Shown: piece by piece, positions 1 to 9,451 of the stretch
Layout of the letters: each line of letters opens with the position of its first letter
Position numbering within the stretch: the first letter of the stretch is position 1
NCBI RefSeq assembly: GCF_014695915.1
Contig: NZ_JACJPF010000046.1
Coordinates: forward strand, 124,001 to 188,000
Source: Trichocoleus sp. FACHB-40
GTDB lineage: Bacteria > Cyanobacteriota > Cyanobacteriia > Cyanobacteriales > FACHB-T130
DNA length: 64,000 nt
Direction of reading: 5' to 3'
Translations under genes and position numbers: made by a program
Notes under the pieces: model-generated
Databases searched by the model: none
Told to the model about the DNA's origin: nothing
Seen by the model: the letters and a program-made list of their open reading frames with translations, nothing else

Positions 1-150
1 CATCGATTAAGCACTGTCCGAGAGGCAGATAAAATCGTCGTTCTCGACCAAGGACAAATTGTAGAAGTCGGTAGCCATGCGGAACTACTACGCAGTGAAG
101 GAATTTACCGCCGCTTGCACTCACTACAAGAAACTGGTGAGCTAATGTAA
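1..150 (+). CDS. ABC exporter ATPase, C-terminal end (partial)
   Basis: The window opens inside a gene; the last 49 codons are seen, ending in TAA. The peptide starts with the switch histidine motif HRLST, followed by [14 protein letters not shown] and a helix resembling [14 protein letters not shown]. This is the standard C-terminal end of an MsbA-like ABC exporter nucleotide-binding domain (transmembrane domain plus ATPase in one chain). The Walker motifs and the membrane domain lie upstream of the window, so the substrate cannot be inferred. The end is certain because the frame runs straight to the stop. Confidence 0.85.
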   Translation, partial: HRLSTVREADKIVVLDQGQIVEVGSHAELLRSEGIYRRLHSLQETGELM

Positions 151-1419
<1,269 letters not shown>

Positions 1420-1519
1420 TTGGGAAAAGTGCGATTCCCAACATCGGAGAACAAATTTGCCCAAAACCCTTTTCAATTTCTAAAAAGCTGTGCTACGATT
1501 ATTAATCGTGGATCGAAAT

Positions 1520-1604
1520 GGGTCGATGCCCGAGTGGTTAATGGGGGTGGACTGTAAATCCACTGGCTACGCCTACGCTGGTTCAAATCCAGCTCGGCCC
1601 ACCA
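1520..1604 (+). tRNA. tRNA-Tyr (GTA)
   Basis: Acceptor arms GGGTCGA and TCGGCCC pair with one G-U. The anticodon stem GTGGA/TCCAC holds the loop CTGTAAA, anticodon GTA. A long class II variable arm is present, and the T arm contains GGTTCAAATCC. The 3' CCA is encoded. Tyrosine tRNA followed by threonine tRNA is a common cyanobacterial pair. Confidence 0.95.
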
Positions 1605-1658
1605 CAATTTAGGTAAAATGGAAAAAGTAAAAGTTTTATTTTGCCTTTTGCCTTTTTC

Positions 1659-1730
1659 GCCCGTGTGGCTCAGTGGTAGAGCACACCCTTGGTAAGGGTG
1701 AGGTCACGAGTTCAATCCTCGTCACGGGCT
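1659..1730 (+). tRNA. tRNA-Thr (GGT)
   Basis: Acceptor arms GCCCGTG/CACGGGC, D arm GCTCAGTGGTAGAGC, and anticodon stem CACCC/GGGTG with loop TTGGTAA (anticodon GGT). The T loop is GTTCAATCC. CCA is not encoded. It lies 54 bases after tRNA-Tyr and is probably co-transcribed. Confidence 0.95.
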
Positions 1731-1739
1731 TTTAAGAAT

Positions 1740-1980
1740 AGGAAATATAGACTGTATAGCAATTCAAGGGTTGGATGCTTTACATCTGTAAGGATAAGGT
1801 AATGCCATCTCCTTACTAAGGTGGACGGAACGCCGGAACCGCCACATATTATATTTCATACTTCACCCAACGGAGAAACGCTATAAAGATTTTAGTTTTT
1901 GAAAATAATAGACATCTAGAAGCCCCACTTGTGACTTGTTGATGTCTATATTGGTTTTTTAGGTATAGTCGGGGCTTGAG
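1740..1980. other. Structured non-coding stretch, possibly an IS200/IS605 right-end remnant
   Basis: No gene is seen. Two local hairpins are possible: GTAAGGA with TCCTTAC, and GTGG(A)CGG with CCGCCAC. Further on, ATAGACATC (1908-1916) pairs with GATGTCTAT (1941-1949), while AAGCCCC inside that loop (1920-1926) pairs with GGGGCTT (1971-1977). The interleaved pairings would form an H-type pseudoknot. The phrase TCTAGAAGCCCC followed by GTATAGTCGGGGCTTGAG resembles right ends of cyanobacterial IS200/IS605 elements, so this may be a relic of one. No transposase remains. Confidence 0.35.
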
Positions 1981-1995
1981 GGATATTATTTACAA

Positions 1996-2069
1996 CGGGT
2001 ACGGCAGGACTCGAACCTGCGGCAGGCTGCTTAGAAGGCAGCTACTCTATCCACCTGAGTTACGCACCC
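1996..2069 (-). tRNA. tRNA-Arg (TCT)
   Basis: On the minus strand: acceptor GGGTGCG/CGTACCC with one G-U, anticodon loop CTTCTAA (anticodon TCT), and T loop GGTTCGAGTCC. CCA is not encoded. It faces the Tyr/Thr pair convergently. Confidence 0.94.
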
Positions 2070-2382
2070 ACAGAATTCCTATCTTAGTATATAAAATTGT
2101 ATCTGTGCTGAGTGCCGTAAAGCAAGCCGGAATTTCAAAGGTTTATAAAGTAAGGAGGCTCTTTTGAGCTATAAGAGCAATGTAGACTAGAAACCATTAT
2201 ACGAGAGATGCTTGGATACGATAGTGTATTAGTCAAGGCGATCGCTCTTCGAGCAGACTCACAAGGCAGCGTTGCCGGATTCTAAACCATTACCAGCGCT
2301 CTGTAGCCCTTGATCGTTGCGCGGCGATCGCCTATAAGGGACACAGCACCCCCGGCTATGTCAGGAGTCATTTGCCAGTGTC
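2070..2382. other. Intergenic stretch upstream of a conserved hypothetical gene
   Basis: About 310 bases without a supported gene. It contains a short hairpin (GCTCTT/AAGAGC, near 2158-2178) and HIP1-type gcgatcgc fragments near 2238 and 2322. The sequence AGGAG lies 17 bases before the next ATG, too far to be a standard ribosome site. I see no promoter I would defend. Confidence 0.4.
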
Positions 2383-3042
2383 ATGTTTATTCTGAAACGG
2401 CAGGATGTTGAAATCTCAAGCATTCAGCACCCCAAGCGGGAGCAACAGATCCCAATTCTCAATTATCAGGGGCAGACATTTCGCTTGCTAAGTGTCTTTG
2501 CTGCCAATCAAGCAGAAGAAGCCAGAGCCTTTTGGCGCGACCTCACCGATAACCGTGGCAAAGCCTGCGTTTTGCTGGAAGAGCCAGATCGGTATAGTAT
2601 TTGGGGCAAAATTCGCTTAGAGCAACTAGCAACTGATGCTGGTAGCGATCTCAAAATTACCCCTATAACGCAAGCCTGCCTGTTGCTACTCCAGGCGGTT
2701 TACATAGACATTGAAGACCTCTTAGGAAATAGGCAAGCTGGATTATTTCAGAAAGACCTTACTGATGTCTTCCGGCAGTGGCACTTTCCGGGAGCGGATT
2801 CGCCGCAAGCGGTGAAAAACTTGCTAACGATGGACCCGCTGACTAGCCTTCAGATTCCCGCTTGGGAAGAACATCATCTGATAACTCTGTTGCAAGAACT
2901 TCATCGCCTGGGTAAAGAGTATTTTGGCAATACGAACTTTTCTCAGGGAGTAAAGGATACATTACAAGATATGCAACCAGGGGAGCTGAATCAGTTTATT
3001 GAGTGGTTGAATCAATCTCCCCTTGGTAAGCTATGGCGCTAA
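2383..3042 (+). CDS. Conserved cyanobacterial hypothetical protein
   Basis: This 219-residue soluble protein has no signal peptide or membrane segment. It has a mixed beta/alpha N-terminal part (MFILKRQDVEIS to about residue 95, with the phrase YSIWGKIRLEQL) and a helical C-terminal part. It resembles uncharacterised proteins that I recall only from cyanobacteria, but I cannot assign a function. The coding pattern and length are convincing. It stands alone on the plus strand, 148 bases before the next gene. Confidence 0.75.
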   Translation: MFILKRQDVEISSIQHPKREQQIPILNYQGQTFRLLSVFAANQAEEARAFWRDLTDNRGKACVLLEEPDRYSIWGKIRLEQLATDAGSDLKITPITQACLLLLQAVYIDIEDLLGNRQAGLFQKDLTDVFRQWHFPGADSPQAVKNLLTMDPLTSLQIPAWEEHHLITLLQELHRLGKEYFGNTNFSQGVKDTLQDMQPGELNQFIEWLNQSPLGKLWR

Positions 3043-3190
3043 AGAAAAATGTTTAAGGTAATGTACCGGAGAAAAGCATTGCCAGAGGAGACACTTGCGC
3101 TTCCTGAGATGAGATTTTTTAGGCGATTATTCATTTAAATGGTATTTGCCATCGAAACAAAAGCGTGCATCCTTTTTTTTTTGAGGACTT

Positions 3191-4276
3191 ATGAGCAGCT
3201 CTTTGGAAAAGTCATCGGAAAATTCATCTACTTGGCAATCCATACTGGGTGTTCAAACCATTGTGATCGCTGGAATTGCCTGGGCGGTACTAGCACTGCT
3301 GTATTTTCTGCTGTTTAGCATTTCAGCGCCAGGAGAAGATCGTCCCCTGTGGTACACGATTGGAACTTACATTTTTGAAGAAGTGGCTTATCTAGGCGCA
3401 GCAGTGCTGTGTTTTAGAAACTGGCGCTCACCTCAGATTGTCAGCGGGCGTAACGTCTGGCTGGGATTCGGTATGGGAATGTTGTGCTATTTCCTGGGAA
3501 ACTTGTTGTTTTGCTATTGGGAATTGGTTTTACATCAAGAACCAATTGTGTCGCCGGGGGATTTGTTTTTTGTGCCTGCCTATCTGTTTCTTGGCTGGGG
3601 CATGATTTTAGCGGTGATCTCCAGACGATTGAATCTAGAAATTTGGCAGTGGGCAGTTGTGGGCGCGATCGCATTCGTCGGTATTGCCTTGGCACTCTGG
3701 CTTTCCTTTGCCCCCCCCAAGCAGTCAACAGCAGTTTCAGTTGACTCACTACCTACTTCTTCAACGCAAGTGGCTAATGCGAATTTAGCTAAGAAAGCGA
3801 ATGCCTACGGCACGCCCACGGCCTACCCTGCTACCAAAGCACCAGCAGTCAAAACCGCGAAATCAGCACAAGGTAAAGCCTCTGCTACAGGGGTTCTAGC
3901 TGCTACTGCTGAGCCAGCACCGCCCCCAGCCTGGGTTATATCCGTGGAAAAACTACTAGAACCATTGGCGGGATTTTTAAACATCTTCTACGTAGTTATC
4001 GATATCTTCCTCTTGATTATTGCTGCAACCGTATTGTTAGCCTTTTGGGGGGGACGCTTTTCCCAATCTTGGAGGATGATAGCAGGAGCAGCTTTTTCCT
4101 ACTATGTTGCCGATATGTGGCTTAAATACGCCGATACTTACATTGGCGATGAATACCAAAGTGGTGGACTATTGGAAGTGTTCTGGGTTTTCAGCGGTGT
4201 GCTTTTTGCCATCGGTGCTGCCCTAGAATTTGACACCTCCAGTCGTTCTCGCCGCAGCGGACGCAAACGTGCTTAA
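3191..4276 (+). CDS. Multi-spanning membrane protein of unknown function
   Basis: A 361-residue membrane protein. Five to six hydrophobic segments lie in residues 20-175, then an Ala/Thr/Pro/Lys-rich linker (about 176-250), then two to three more segments (about 255-345), and a basic tail (RSRRSGRKRA). The linker contrasts with the tightly packed flanks and is probably exposed to solvent. The start ATG has GAGG about seven bases upstream. The next gene begins eight bases after the stop, so the two are probably co-transcribed and may work together. Function not recognised. Confidence 0.75.
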   Translation: MSSSLEKSSENSSTWQSILGVQTIVIAGIAWAVLALLYFLLFSISAPGEDRPLWYTIGTYIFEEVAYLGAAVLCFRNWRSPQIVSGRNVWLGFGMGMLCYFLGNLLFCYWELVLHQEPIVSPGDLFFVPAYLFLGWGMILAVISRRLNLEIWQWAVVGAIAFVGIALALWLSFAPPKQSTAVSVDSLPTSSTQVANANLAKKANAYGTPTAYPATKAPAVKTAKSAQGKASATGVLAATAEPAPPPAWVISVEKLLEPLAGFLNIFYVVIDIFLLIIAATVLLAFWGGRFSQSWRMIAGAAFSYYVADMWLKYADTYIGDEYQSGGLLEVFWVFSGVLFAIGAALEFDTSSRSRRSGRKRA

Positions 4277-4284
4277 AAAGTGGC

Positions 4285-5292
4285 ATGAGTGTGAGAAAAC
4301 TCTCAGAATCAGATAAACGCGAAATCCTTAACCTATATCGACAGCCAGGAGAGACAACCTCAACCCTGGCTACTCGTTATGATGTCAGTAACTCGACAAT
4401 TAGCCGCCTCCTGAAAAATCGTCTGTCCGAGAAGGAATATGAAGGTCTGATCCAGCAAAAGCGGGCTACTCGTAGCCATAGCAGCGTTTCGGAACCAACA
4501 GCCTCTGAGGAAGACGAACCACAAGAGACGTTGCCAGAAACCTTTGCACAAACCGAAAAAATTGAAGAACCCTCTGCGGAAATCTTTAACTCCGAACGGC
4601 GACGTCGCAGGCGCTCGTCAGTGGAATCTTCGCTAGAGACAATAGACAGTACGGAGGAGGAAGAAAACCTTCCTTCCTCAGAGCTTCTTGGGACATCGTC
4701 CGAGCCACTGTTCGAGGTGGCAGTTGATTCAGCACAGACAGGTGGTGCCGAACGGCTGGATGATGATAATTACGCTGCCGAAGCCGAAGCCAGCGTCATA
4801 GAAGAGATGCTCTTAGAAGACCTGAGAGCTTTAGACAACGACGAGGACGACGAAGACGACGAGGACGACGAGGACGACGAGGACGCAGATTTAGAAGACC
4901 TCGAAGACGAGGATTGGGACGATGATCCGCCAACGCCAAAGATTGGGCATCAAAGAGGAATGTTACGCGGTGAAAACCGCGAAGGAGTTCAAGTTTTACC
5001 GCTGTCCAACGCGGTGCTTCCCAAAATTTGCTATTTAGTCGTTGACCGTGCGGCAGAGTTAATCTCTCGTCCTCTCAAAGAGTTCAGCGATCTGGGACAA
5101 ATTCCTCCCCAGGAGTTTCAGCAGAGAACGCTACCAGTTTTCGACAATCACCGGGTAGCTAGACGGTTTTCTAACCGCACTCAACGAGTGATTAAGGTTC
5201 CAGATGGCAAGATGCTTCAGAAAACTTGTTCTCAACTGCAAGCTAAGGGAATTACCCGCTTGCTGATTGATGGTCAAGTTTACTCTTTGTAA
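4285..5292 (+). CDS. Helix-turn-helix protein with acidic linker
   Basis: A 335-residue protein in three parts. Residues 1-60 form a transposase/resolvase-like helix-turn-helix (KREILNLYRQPG, STLATRYDVSNSTISRLLKNRL). Residues 65-230 are a charged linker with an Asp/Glu run near 185-215 encoded by a 9-base tandem repeat. Residues 230-335 are a compact C-terminal domain (VLPLSNAVLPKICYLVVDRAAELI and GITRLLIDGQVYSL). No catalytic transposase domain follows the HTH, so a DNA-binding regulator or nucleoid factor is more likely than a mobile element. It lies eight bases after the membrane protein gene and has no clear ribosome site of its own, which suggests translational coupling. Confidence 0.75.
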   Translation: MSVRKLSESDKREILNLYRQPGETTSTLATRYDVSNSTISRLLKNRLSEKEYEGLIQQKRATRSHSSVSEPTASEEDEPQETLPETFAQTEKIEEPSAEIFNSERRRRRRSSVESSLETIDSTEEEENLPSSELLGTSSEPLFEVAVDSAQTGGAERLDDDNYAAEAEASVIEEMLLEDLRALDNDEDDEDDEDDEDDEDADLEDLEDEDWDDDPPTPKIGHQRGMLRGENREGVQVLPLSNAVLPKICYLVVDRAAELISRPLKEFSDLGQIPPQEFQQRTLPVFDNHRVARRFSNRTQRVIKVPDGKMLQKTCSQLQAKGITRLLIDGQVYSL

Positions 5293-5837
5293 GGGGCAGT
5301 TATGAAAAGCTGGCACGTTCTCCAACATGATTGCTGTTCTCTAACGCTTCTGCCAGCCTGGTAACCAGTGTTTGTACCTGCCCAATGTAAGCGTCTTGCC
5401 TACGGCAAGACGCTTACATTGGCTTGTTGTCAGCTAACTCCTGTCGCCGCTTACGCATCGCTGGAGCATTAATCTTGCAGAGTGGCAATTAAAAATAGCT
5501 GCATATAGATTCGGTGGGATTTTTTATTCCAATCCCCCAAAACCCATATTAAGCAGTTAATTAATAAATTTAGAACCGCTTATAGCCTAACTGACTACCG
5601 TATTTTTACTGAAAATAATTAGAGCCATCAATTTATATTAGTAAATTAACTTAAACTATTAAGATTTTAAACTTTCTTAAAGAAAATATTTGTAAAGTGA
5701 TGCAACTAACCCTTATAAAGCAGGGAGTGGCTGAGAGTAAAATAATTATTAAGACTTAACTGAGCAACGAGTAAAGCTTGATGAAAAAGCAGTTGTAGCT
5801 ATTAAGGTAGCAACAAACAAAGGCGGCTATTGAGCCA
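5293..5837. other. Long AT-rich intergenic region with one strong hairpin
   Basis: 545 bases separate the HTH gene from the pentapeptide gene. The first 130 bases hold a perfect 19-bp hairpin, listed separately. The remaining part, about 5500-5830, is AT-rich and probably holds the promoter of the pentapeptide gene; I cannot pick a single convincing -35/-10 pair. A 20-codon frame at 5302-5364 (MKSWHVLQHD...) has no supporting signal and is not called. Confidence 0.5.
5382..5422. terminator. Perfect 19-bp inverted repeat, 3-base loop
   Basis: Arm 5382-5400 (CCAATGTAAGCGTCTTGCC) is the exact reverse complement of 5404-5422 around the loop TAC. It is about 90 bases after the stop of the HTH gene. 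There is no T-run on either side, so it may be a Rho-independent-like 3' end stabiliser or a REP-type dispersed palindrome rather than a classical terminator. Confidence 0.6.
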
Positions 5838-6809
5838 ATGAAAGCTGGTATTTCTAGTCTCTTAAACAGTTTATATAACCTTATTAGCAGGGAGAGCGAT
5901 CGCGCTATGGAAGTGAGCCACCTACTCAGGCTTTACGAAGCAGGACACAGAGACTTTGCAGGTGTAGACCTCAGCGGAGCAGACCTGCGGGGAGTTACTT
6001 TAATCGGGGTAAATCTCACAGGCGCTAACCTAATAGGAGCCAAGCTTAGTCGCGCTTTTTTAACCAAGTCAGACCTGACAAAGGCTTCCCTAAATTGGGC
6101 GGAGCTGAACTTTGTCAAACTCAGTGAAGGCAAACTCGTAGAGGCAGATTTAACCAAAGCTAACCTTAGCGGGGCGTTTCTGGTGAAGTCTAAACTGCCT
6201 GGAGCTAAACTCAGTGGGGCAAATCTGTGCGCCGCCAATCTGCGGGAAGCTAATCTATGGGGAGCAAACTTGAGCGGTGCGAATCTGCAACGGATAAATT
6301 TGCGGGAATCAAACTTAAGCGGTGTTAACCTGAACTGGGCAAACTTAACCGAAGCGAGACTCACTGGCGCGAAGTTGTATGGCGCATCTTTAAATAGCGT
6401 TAACTTAAGTAGAGCTTTTTTGAAGGGATTAGACTTGGGTGGAGTTGATTTAGAGGGAGTCAACCTCAGGGATGCCAAACTGACTGGCGCTAACCTGGAA
6501 GGCTCCAACTTGGTAGCAGCTGATTTGAGTGAAGCGATGCTGCGCGGAGTTAACCTCAAAGGAGCAGACTTAAGGAGCGCTAACTTGGTAAACGCTTGTT
6601 TAGAGGGAGCAGATTTAAGCTGGACGATTCTCAGTAAAGCAGATTTTAGCGATGCAAATCTCAGTGAAGCAAAACTGGTAGGAGCAAACCTGGAAGGTGC
6701 CAAACTTAGCGGCACTATACTGCCATCAGAAACACTAAACTCCGTCTATTCAGCAAACGTTTTCGCTATGACAGCGTTTGAAGAAGCAGTGGAACAAATG
6801 GTTGGATAA
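5838..6809 (+). CDS. Pentapeptide-repeat protein
   Basis: A 323-residue protein that from about residue 42 to 298 is made of consecutive A(D/N)LXX pentapeptides (for example GANLIGAKLSRAFL, GADLRSANLVNACL), about 50 units. This predicts a right-handed quadrilateral beta-helix. A short helical cap precedes it, and a non-repeat tail (TLNSVYSANVFAMTAFEEAVEQMVG) closes it. No signal peptide or membrane segment is seen, so it is probably cytoplasmic. Cyanobacteria carry many such proteins, mostly of unknown role; it does not have the length or features that would make a gyrase-protecting Qnr-type protein a safe call. A HIP1 site lies in the first codons. Confidence 0.9.
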   Translation: MKAGISSLLNSLYNLISRESDRAMEVSHLLRLYEAGHRDFAGVDLSGADLRGVTLIGVNLTGANLIGAKLSRAFLTKSDLTKASLNWAELNFVKLSEGKLVEADLTKANLSGAFLVKSKLPGAKLSGANLCAANLREANLWGANLSGANLQRINLRESNLSGVNLNWANLTEARLTGAKLYGASLNSVNLSRAFLKGLDLGGVDLEGVNLRDAKLTGANLEGSNLVAADLSEAMLRGVNLKGADLRSANLVNACLEGADLSWTILSKADFSDANLSEAKLVGANLEGAKLSGTILPSETLNSVYSANVFAMTAFEEAVEQMVG

Positions 6810-6822
6810 AAACTTGACGACG

Positions 6823-6850
6823 TAGGGACACGACGGTGTTGCGTCCCTAC
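6823..6850. repeat. Small hairpin between pentapeptide gene and cutA
   Basis: GTAGGGAC (6823-6830) pairs with GTCCCTAC (6843-6850) around a 12-base loop. It fills most of the gap. No T-run follows, so read-through into cutA is likely. Confidence 0.5.
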
Positions 6851-6875
6851 ACGAACTAATCATAAATTGCAGATT

Positions 6876-7214
6876 ATGGATAAGGATTTTGCTACAACTG
6901 GCTACGGTGTAGTATTAGTAACGGCATCTTCGCAGGAAGAAGCAGAAAAGATAGCCCAAAATTTAGTACAATCTCGTCTGGCTGCTTGTGTTAGCTTGAT
7001 GCCAGTGCATTCCATCTACACCTGGCAAGGAAAAGTTAACTCAGAACAAGAGTGGCAGCTGGTAATTAAAACAGATTTGGCGCACTTTTCCACCCTAGAA
7101 GCTAAGATTCGAGAATTGCACTCTTACGAACTACCAGAAATTATTGCTCTCCCAATTTTGGCTGGTTCTCAACCTTATTTACAGTGGATTTCAGATAACG
7201 TGAATGAGATATAA
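6876..7214 (+). CDS. cutA: CutA divalent-cation tolerance protein
   Basis: A 112-residue protein, the family's usual size. Typical phrases are VLVTASSQEEAEKIAQNLVQSRLAACVSL, HSIYTWQGKV, EWQLVIKTD and YELPEIIALPI. CutA is a trimeric ferredoxin-like protein connected with copper and other divalent-metal tolerance, though its biochemical action is unsettled. The ATG at 6876 is preferred; the frame extends to a TTG at 6867 but homologs start near the ATG. It is 66 bases after the pentapeptide gene and may be in the same transcript. Confidence 0.92.
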   Translation: MDKDFATTGYGVVLVTASSQEEAEKIAQNLVQSRLAACVSLMPVHSIYTWQGKVNSEQEWQLVIKTDLAHFSTLEAKIRELHSYELPEIIALPILAGSQPYLQWISDNVNEI

Positions 7215-7373
7215 AGCCTAATCCCCAGCCCCCTTATCTTGCAGGGAAGTGGGTGAAAAAAGATAAGGCACGGGGAGCAAAAAGCCCCTTTTATGTAAAA
7301 AAAAAATTTTGACTTCCCGCTCTTCTTATGAGGGGTTGTTCTTCAGGTGGAAGTAATTAGGGAGAGGTTTTTC

Positions 7374-8318
7374 TTAAGTGTAAATAGCTGCTTCCAAACG
7401 TCTTCCCAAATCGATAATATCTTCAATTCTGGCAATTGGATTCATCCATTCTTTAGGAATATTTTCTACTCCGTAATAAATTCCAGCTAACCCGCCAGTA
7501 ACAGCGGCTGTAGTATCAGTATCTTCGCCCAAGTTCACAGCTTTTAAAACAGCCTCAGAATATGAGGAGCTATTTAAAAAACACCATAGAGCAGCCTCTA
7601 GTGTATCAATGACATAGCCTGTAGACCGAATATCATCTATCGGTAAAGAAGCAATTTCACCACTGTTAACTCTATAAAAATGATATTTTTCGGAAGCGTA
7701 TAAAGGGTGAATGTAAATTTCTTGGGCATTGTGAATTCCCTGGAGATAGGCATCTGCTGAAGCCATTCCTTGCAATAAAGAAACGGCGATACTGATATAA
7801 ATACCGCAGGCAATTTGAGAGCGTAAATGAGCATGAGTGATGCAAGATACTTGATGTACGCACTCAATTAATTTAGGAAAATCTAGAGTTTTGTGATAGT
7901 AAGCTAAGGGCAAAATTCGCATCAAGGAACCATTGCCATTACTGTATTCATCTGTACCGCCAGCTTTTACAGGCGGGAAACCCTGTTGCAGACGCTCAAG
8001 AGCATCATAGGTGGTATTGCCGATATCGAAAACTTCGCCGTGGGGAGTCCAGTAAGCTTCGTTTAACCAGCCGCAAAAAGAGGATGCGATCGCGTCTATT
8101 GAAAACCCGCTACATAGAGATTCTGCTAAACAGAAAGTCAGAGAGCTATCATCTGACCAAGTACCAGGAGGTTGATTATAAGTTCCGTAACCTAGCATGG
8201 TTTCTACTGGTGACTTCACCCGCTCTACTCGACTGGTGAATTCGACTGGAACACCCAAAGCATCACCCACACAAACCCCAATCAGTCCTGCCAAGATTTT
8301 AGAGCTAGTTTGCATCAT
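7374..8318 (-). CDS. ADP-ribosylglycohydrolase family protein
   Basis: About 314 residues. The DraG/ARH dimetal-site motifs are present: GVCVGDALGVPVEF (near 10), WSDDSSLTFCLAESL, GNGSLMRILPLA, HAHLRSQIACG, and GEDTDTTAAVTGGLAG near the C-terminus, where the acidic pair binds magnesium. The family removes ADP-ribose from proteins, nucleic acids or small molecules. Two adjacent ATGs (8318, 8315) fit the domain start; the frame is open further to 8354. Either start lies inside the end of the upstream nuclease gene, an overlap of 11-14 bases, so the two are translationally coupled. The substrate is unknown. Confidence 0.88.
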   Translation of the reverse strand: MMQTSSKILAGLIGVCVGDALGVPVEFTSRVERVKSPVETMLGYGTYNQPPGTWSDDSSLTFCLAESLCSGFSIDAIASSFCGWLNEAYWTPHGEVFDIGNTTYDALERLQQGFPPVKAGGTDEYSNGNGSLMRILPLAYYHKTLDFPKLIECVHQVSCITHAHLRSQIACGIYISIAVSLLQGMASADAYLQGIHNAQEIYIHPLYASEKYHFYRVNSGEIASLPIDDIRSTGYVIDTLEAALWCFLNSSSYSEAVLKAVNLGEDTDTTAAVTGGLAGIYYGVENIPKEWMNPIARIEDIIDLGRRLEAAIYT

Positions 8319-9015
8319 TTTTGCTTGCTCCTCGACGCTGCCAAAATTCTGCAATTCTTTTCTGCCATTGTTGCCAGTAAACCATCATTTTATCTGGATC
8401 GAACCAGAACACTTCAGCTTGCATTCCCGGAACTGCTACAACCACGCCAGCATGATTTAATTCAATGCCGTACTCTTGATAAAACTGGTTGACCGCGCCG
8501 CAGTAAGCTGCCAACTGAATTGGTGCATCATGTAAGCGTTCTGCCGAACCTTTGGGTTTATCAGCAGTTTTCCAATCCAAGACGCACGGAACACCTTTGT
8601 AACTAGCGACACAATCCACTCTCCCGGCATAAGTCAAGTCGTAGTGGAAAACAGAACCTTCCACTAAGCGCACTTCGTTGATGTCTTGCAAGACAGACTG
8701 GAAGCTCTCCCAGTAGGGTTTAGCTGCGTCTGGACAGGAGACATCCTCACCAAGCAGATAGCGCTGAATGTGCTTGTGGGTGGAAGTACCACGACGACTA
8801 GCAGCACCAGAAATGCGATTAGCTTCTTCTACTCCGACTCGGTTGCGCCAATTGAAGAGTGCTTCTCGATCTTCTTGTGGTTTGGTAGCGTTAAGTATGG
8901 TTGTGACACTGGGGAAGCGATCGCCCTTAGCATCAACATAGTATTGTTTTCCGTATTCACGCACCGCTTTTGCACGATGATGAGGCAGCAGATTGATATT
9001 AAACGGCATTGGCAA
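8305..9015 (-). CDS. PD-(D/E)XK superfamily nuclease (MGME1/RecB-like)
   Basis: A 236-residue protein. It starts with a lead region FPSVTTILNATKP and has the pattern of the Cas4/RecB/MGME1 exonuclease fold: RGTSTHKHIQRYL (conserved H), then VEGSVFHYDLTYAGRVDCVA (E and the motif-II aspartate), VLDWKTAD (D-x-K), and a downstream QLAAYCGAV motif (QxxxY). These residues coordinate the metal in this fold. It has no Cys cluster, so it is not a Cas4 iron-sulfur protein. It overlaps the downstream ADP-ribosylglycohydrolase. No CRISPR array is seen. The likely role is DNA end processing; the target is unknown. Confidence 0.82.
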   Translation of the reverse strand: MPMPFNINLLPHHRAKAVREYGKQYYVDAKGDRFPSVTTILNATKPQEDREALFNWRNRVGVEEANRISGAASRRGTSTHKHIQRYLLGEDVSCPDAAKPYWESFQSVLQDINEVRLVEGSVFHYDLTYAGRVDCVASYKGVPCVLDWKTADKPKGSAERLHDAPIQLAAYCGAVNQFYQEYGIELNHAGVVVAVPGMQAEVFWFDPDKMMVYWQQWQKRIAEFWQRRGASKNDAN

Positions 9016-9284
9016 ATTCTTTTTTCTTTAAAAGGGTTGTCCGGAGGGGAGATTTTGATAACTCCTTCTTTATTTGAACAAGAATAAAAGTAGTGCAATT
9101 CTTTGTGGCACATCTAGTCTGTGGACAATCAGAATTAGCCTATCCACTTTTCCAAGCCAAGCGATCGCTGTGAGTTAGCGCTCGCCTGATGATAGTCAAA
9201 AGTCAATTTTTTTATTTAGTTCGGATATAAATTACTTATACTATCTGAAACCCTGTATTTTTCTAGGGTTCAGAGGTTTTTTAA

Positions 9285-9356
9285 AGCCGATGGTGAGATT
9301 TGAACTCACGACCAACTGATTACGAATCAGCTACTCTACCGCTGAGCTACACCGGC
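9285..9356 (-). tRNA. tRNA-Thr (CGT)
   Basis: Minus strand: acceptor GCCGGTG/CATCGGC with one G-U, D arm GCTCAGCGGTAGAG, anticodon stem CTGAT/ATCAG with loop TCGTA core (anticodon CGT), and T loop GTTCAAATC. CCA is not encoded. It complements the tRNA-Thr(GGT) at 1659. Confidence 0.93.
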
Positions 9357-9451
9357 ACTGCCAGCTTTTTATTATAACTGATGGAGAATCATTTCTGACA
9401 ATAAGCTTTTATCCCAATGTTCGGTGCCATCGTGTAAAGATAGACTTAGAT

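Noticed and set aside
1976-2167. 63-codon frame across tRNA-Arg
   Set aside because: It is the reverse of a clear tRNA gene.
4285-5292. Transposase
   Set aside because: The HTH looks transposase-like, but there is no catalytic domain, no inverted ends and a conserved C-terminal domain instead.
8305-9015. Cas4 nuclease
   Set aside because: No cysteine cluster and no CRISPR genes or arrays near; only the general nuclease fold is supported.
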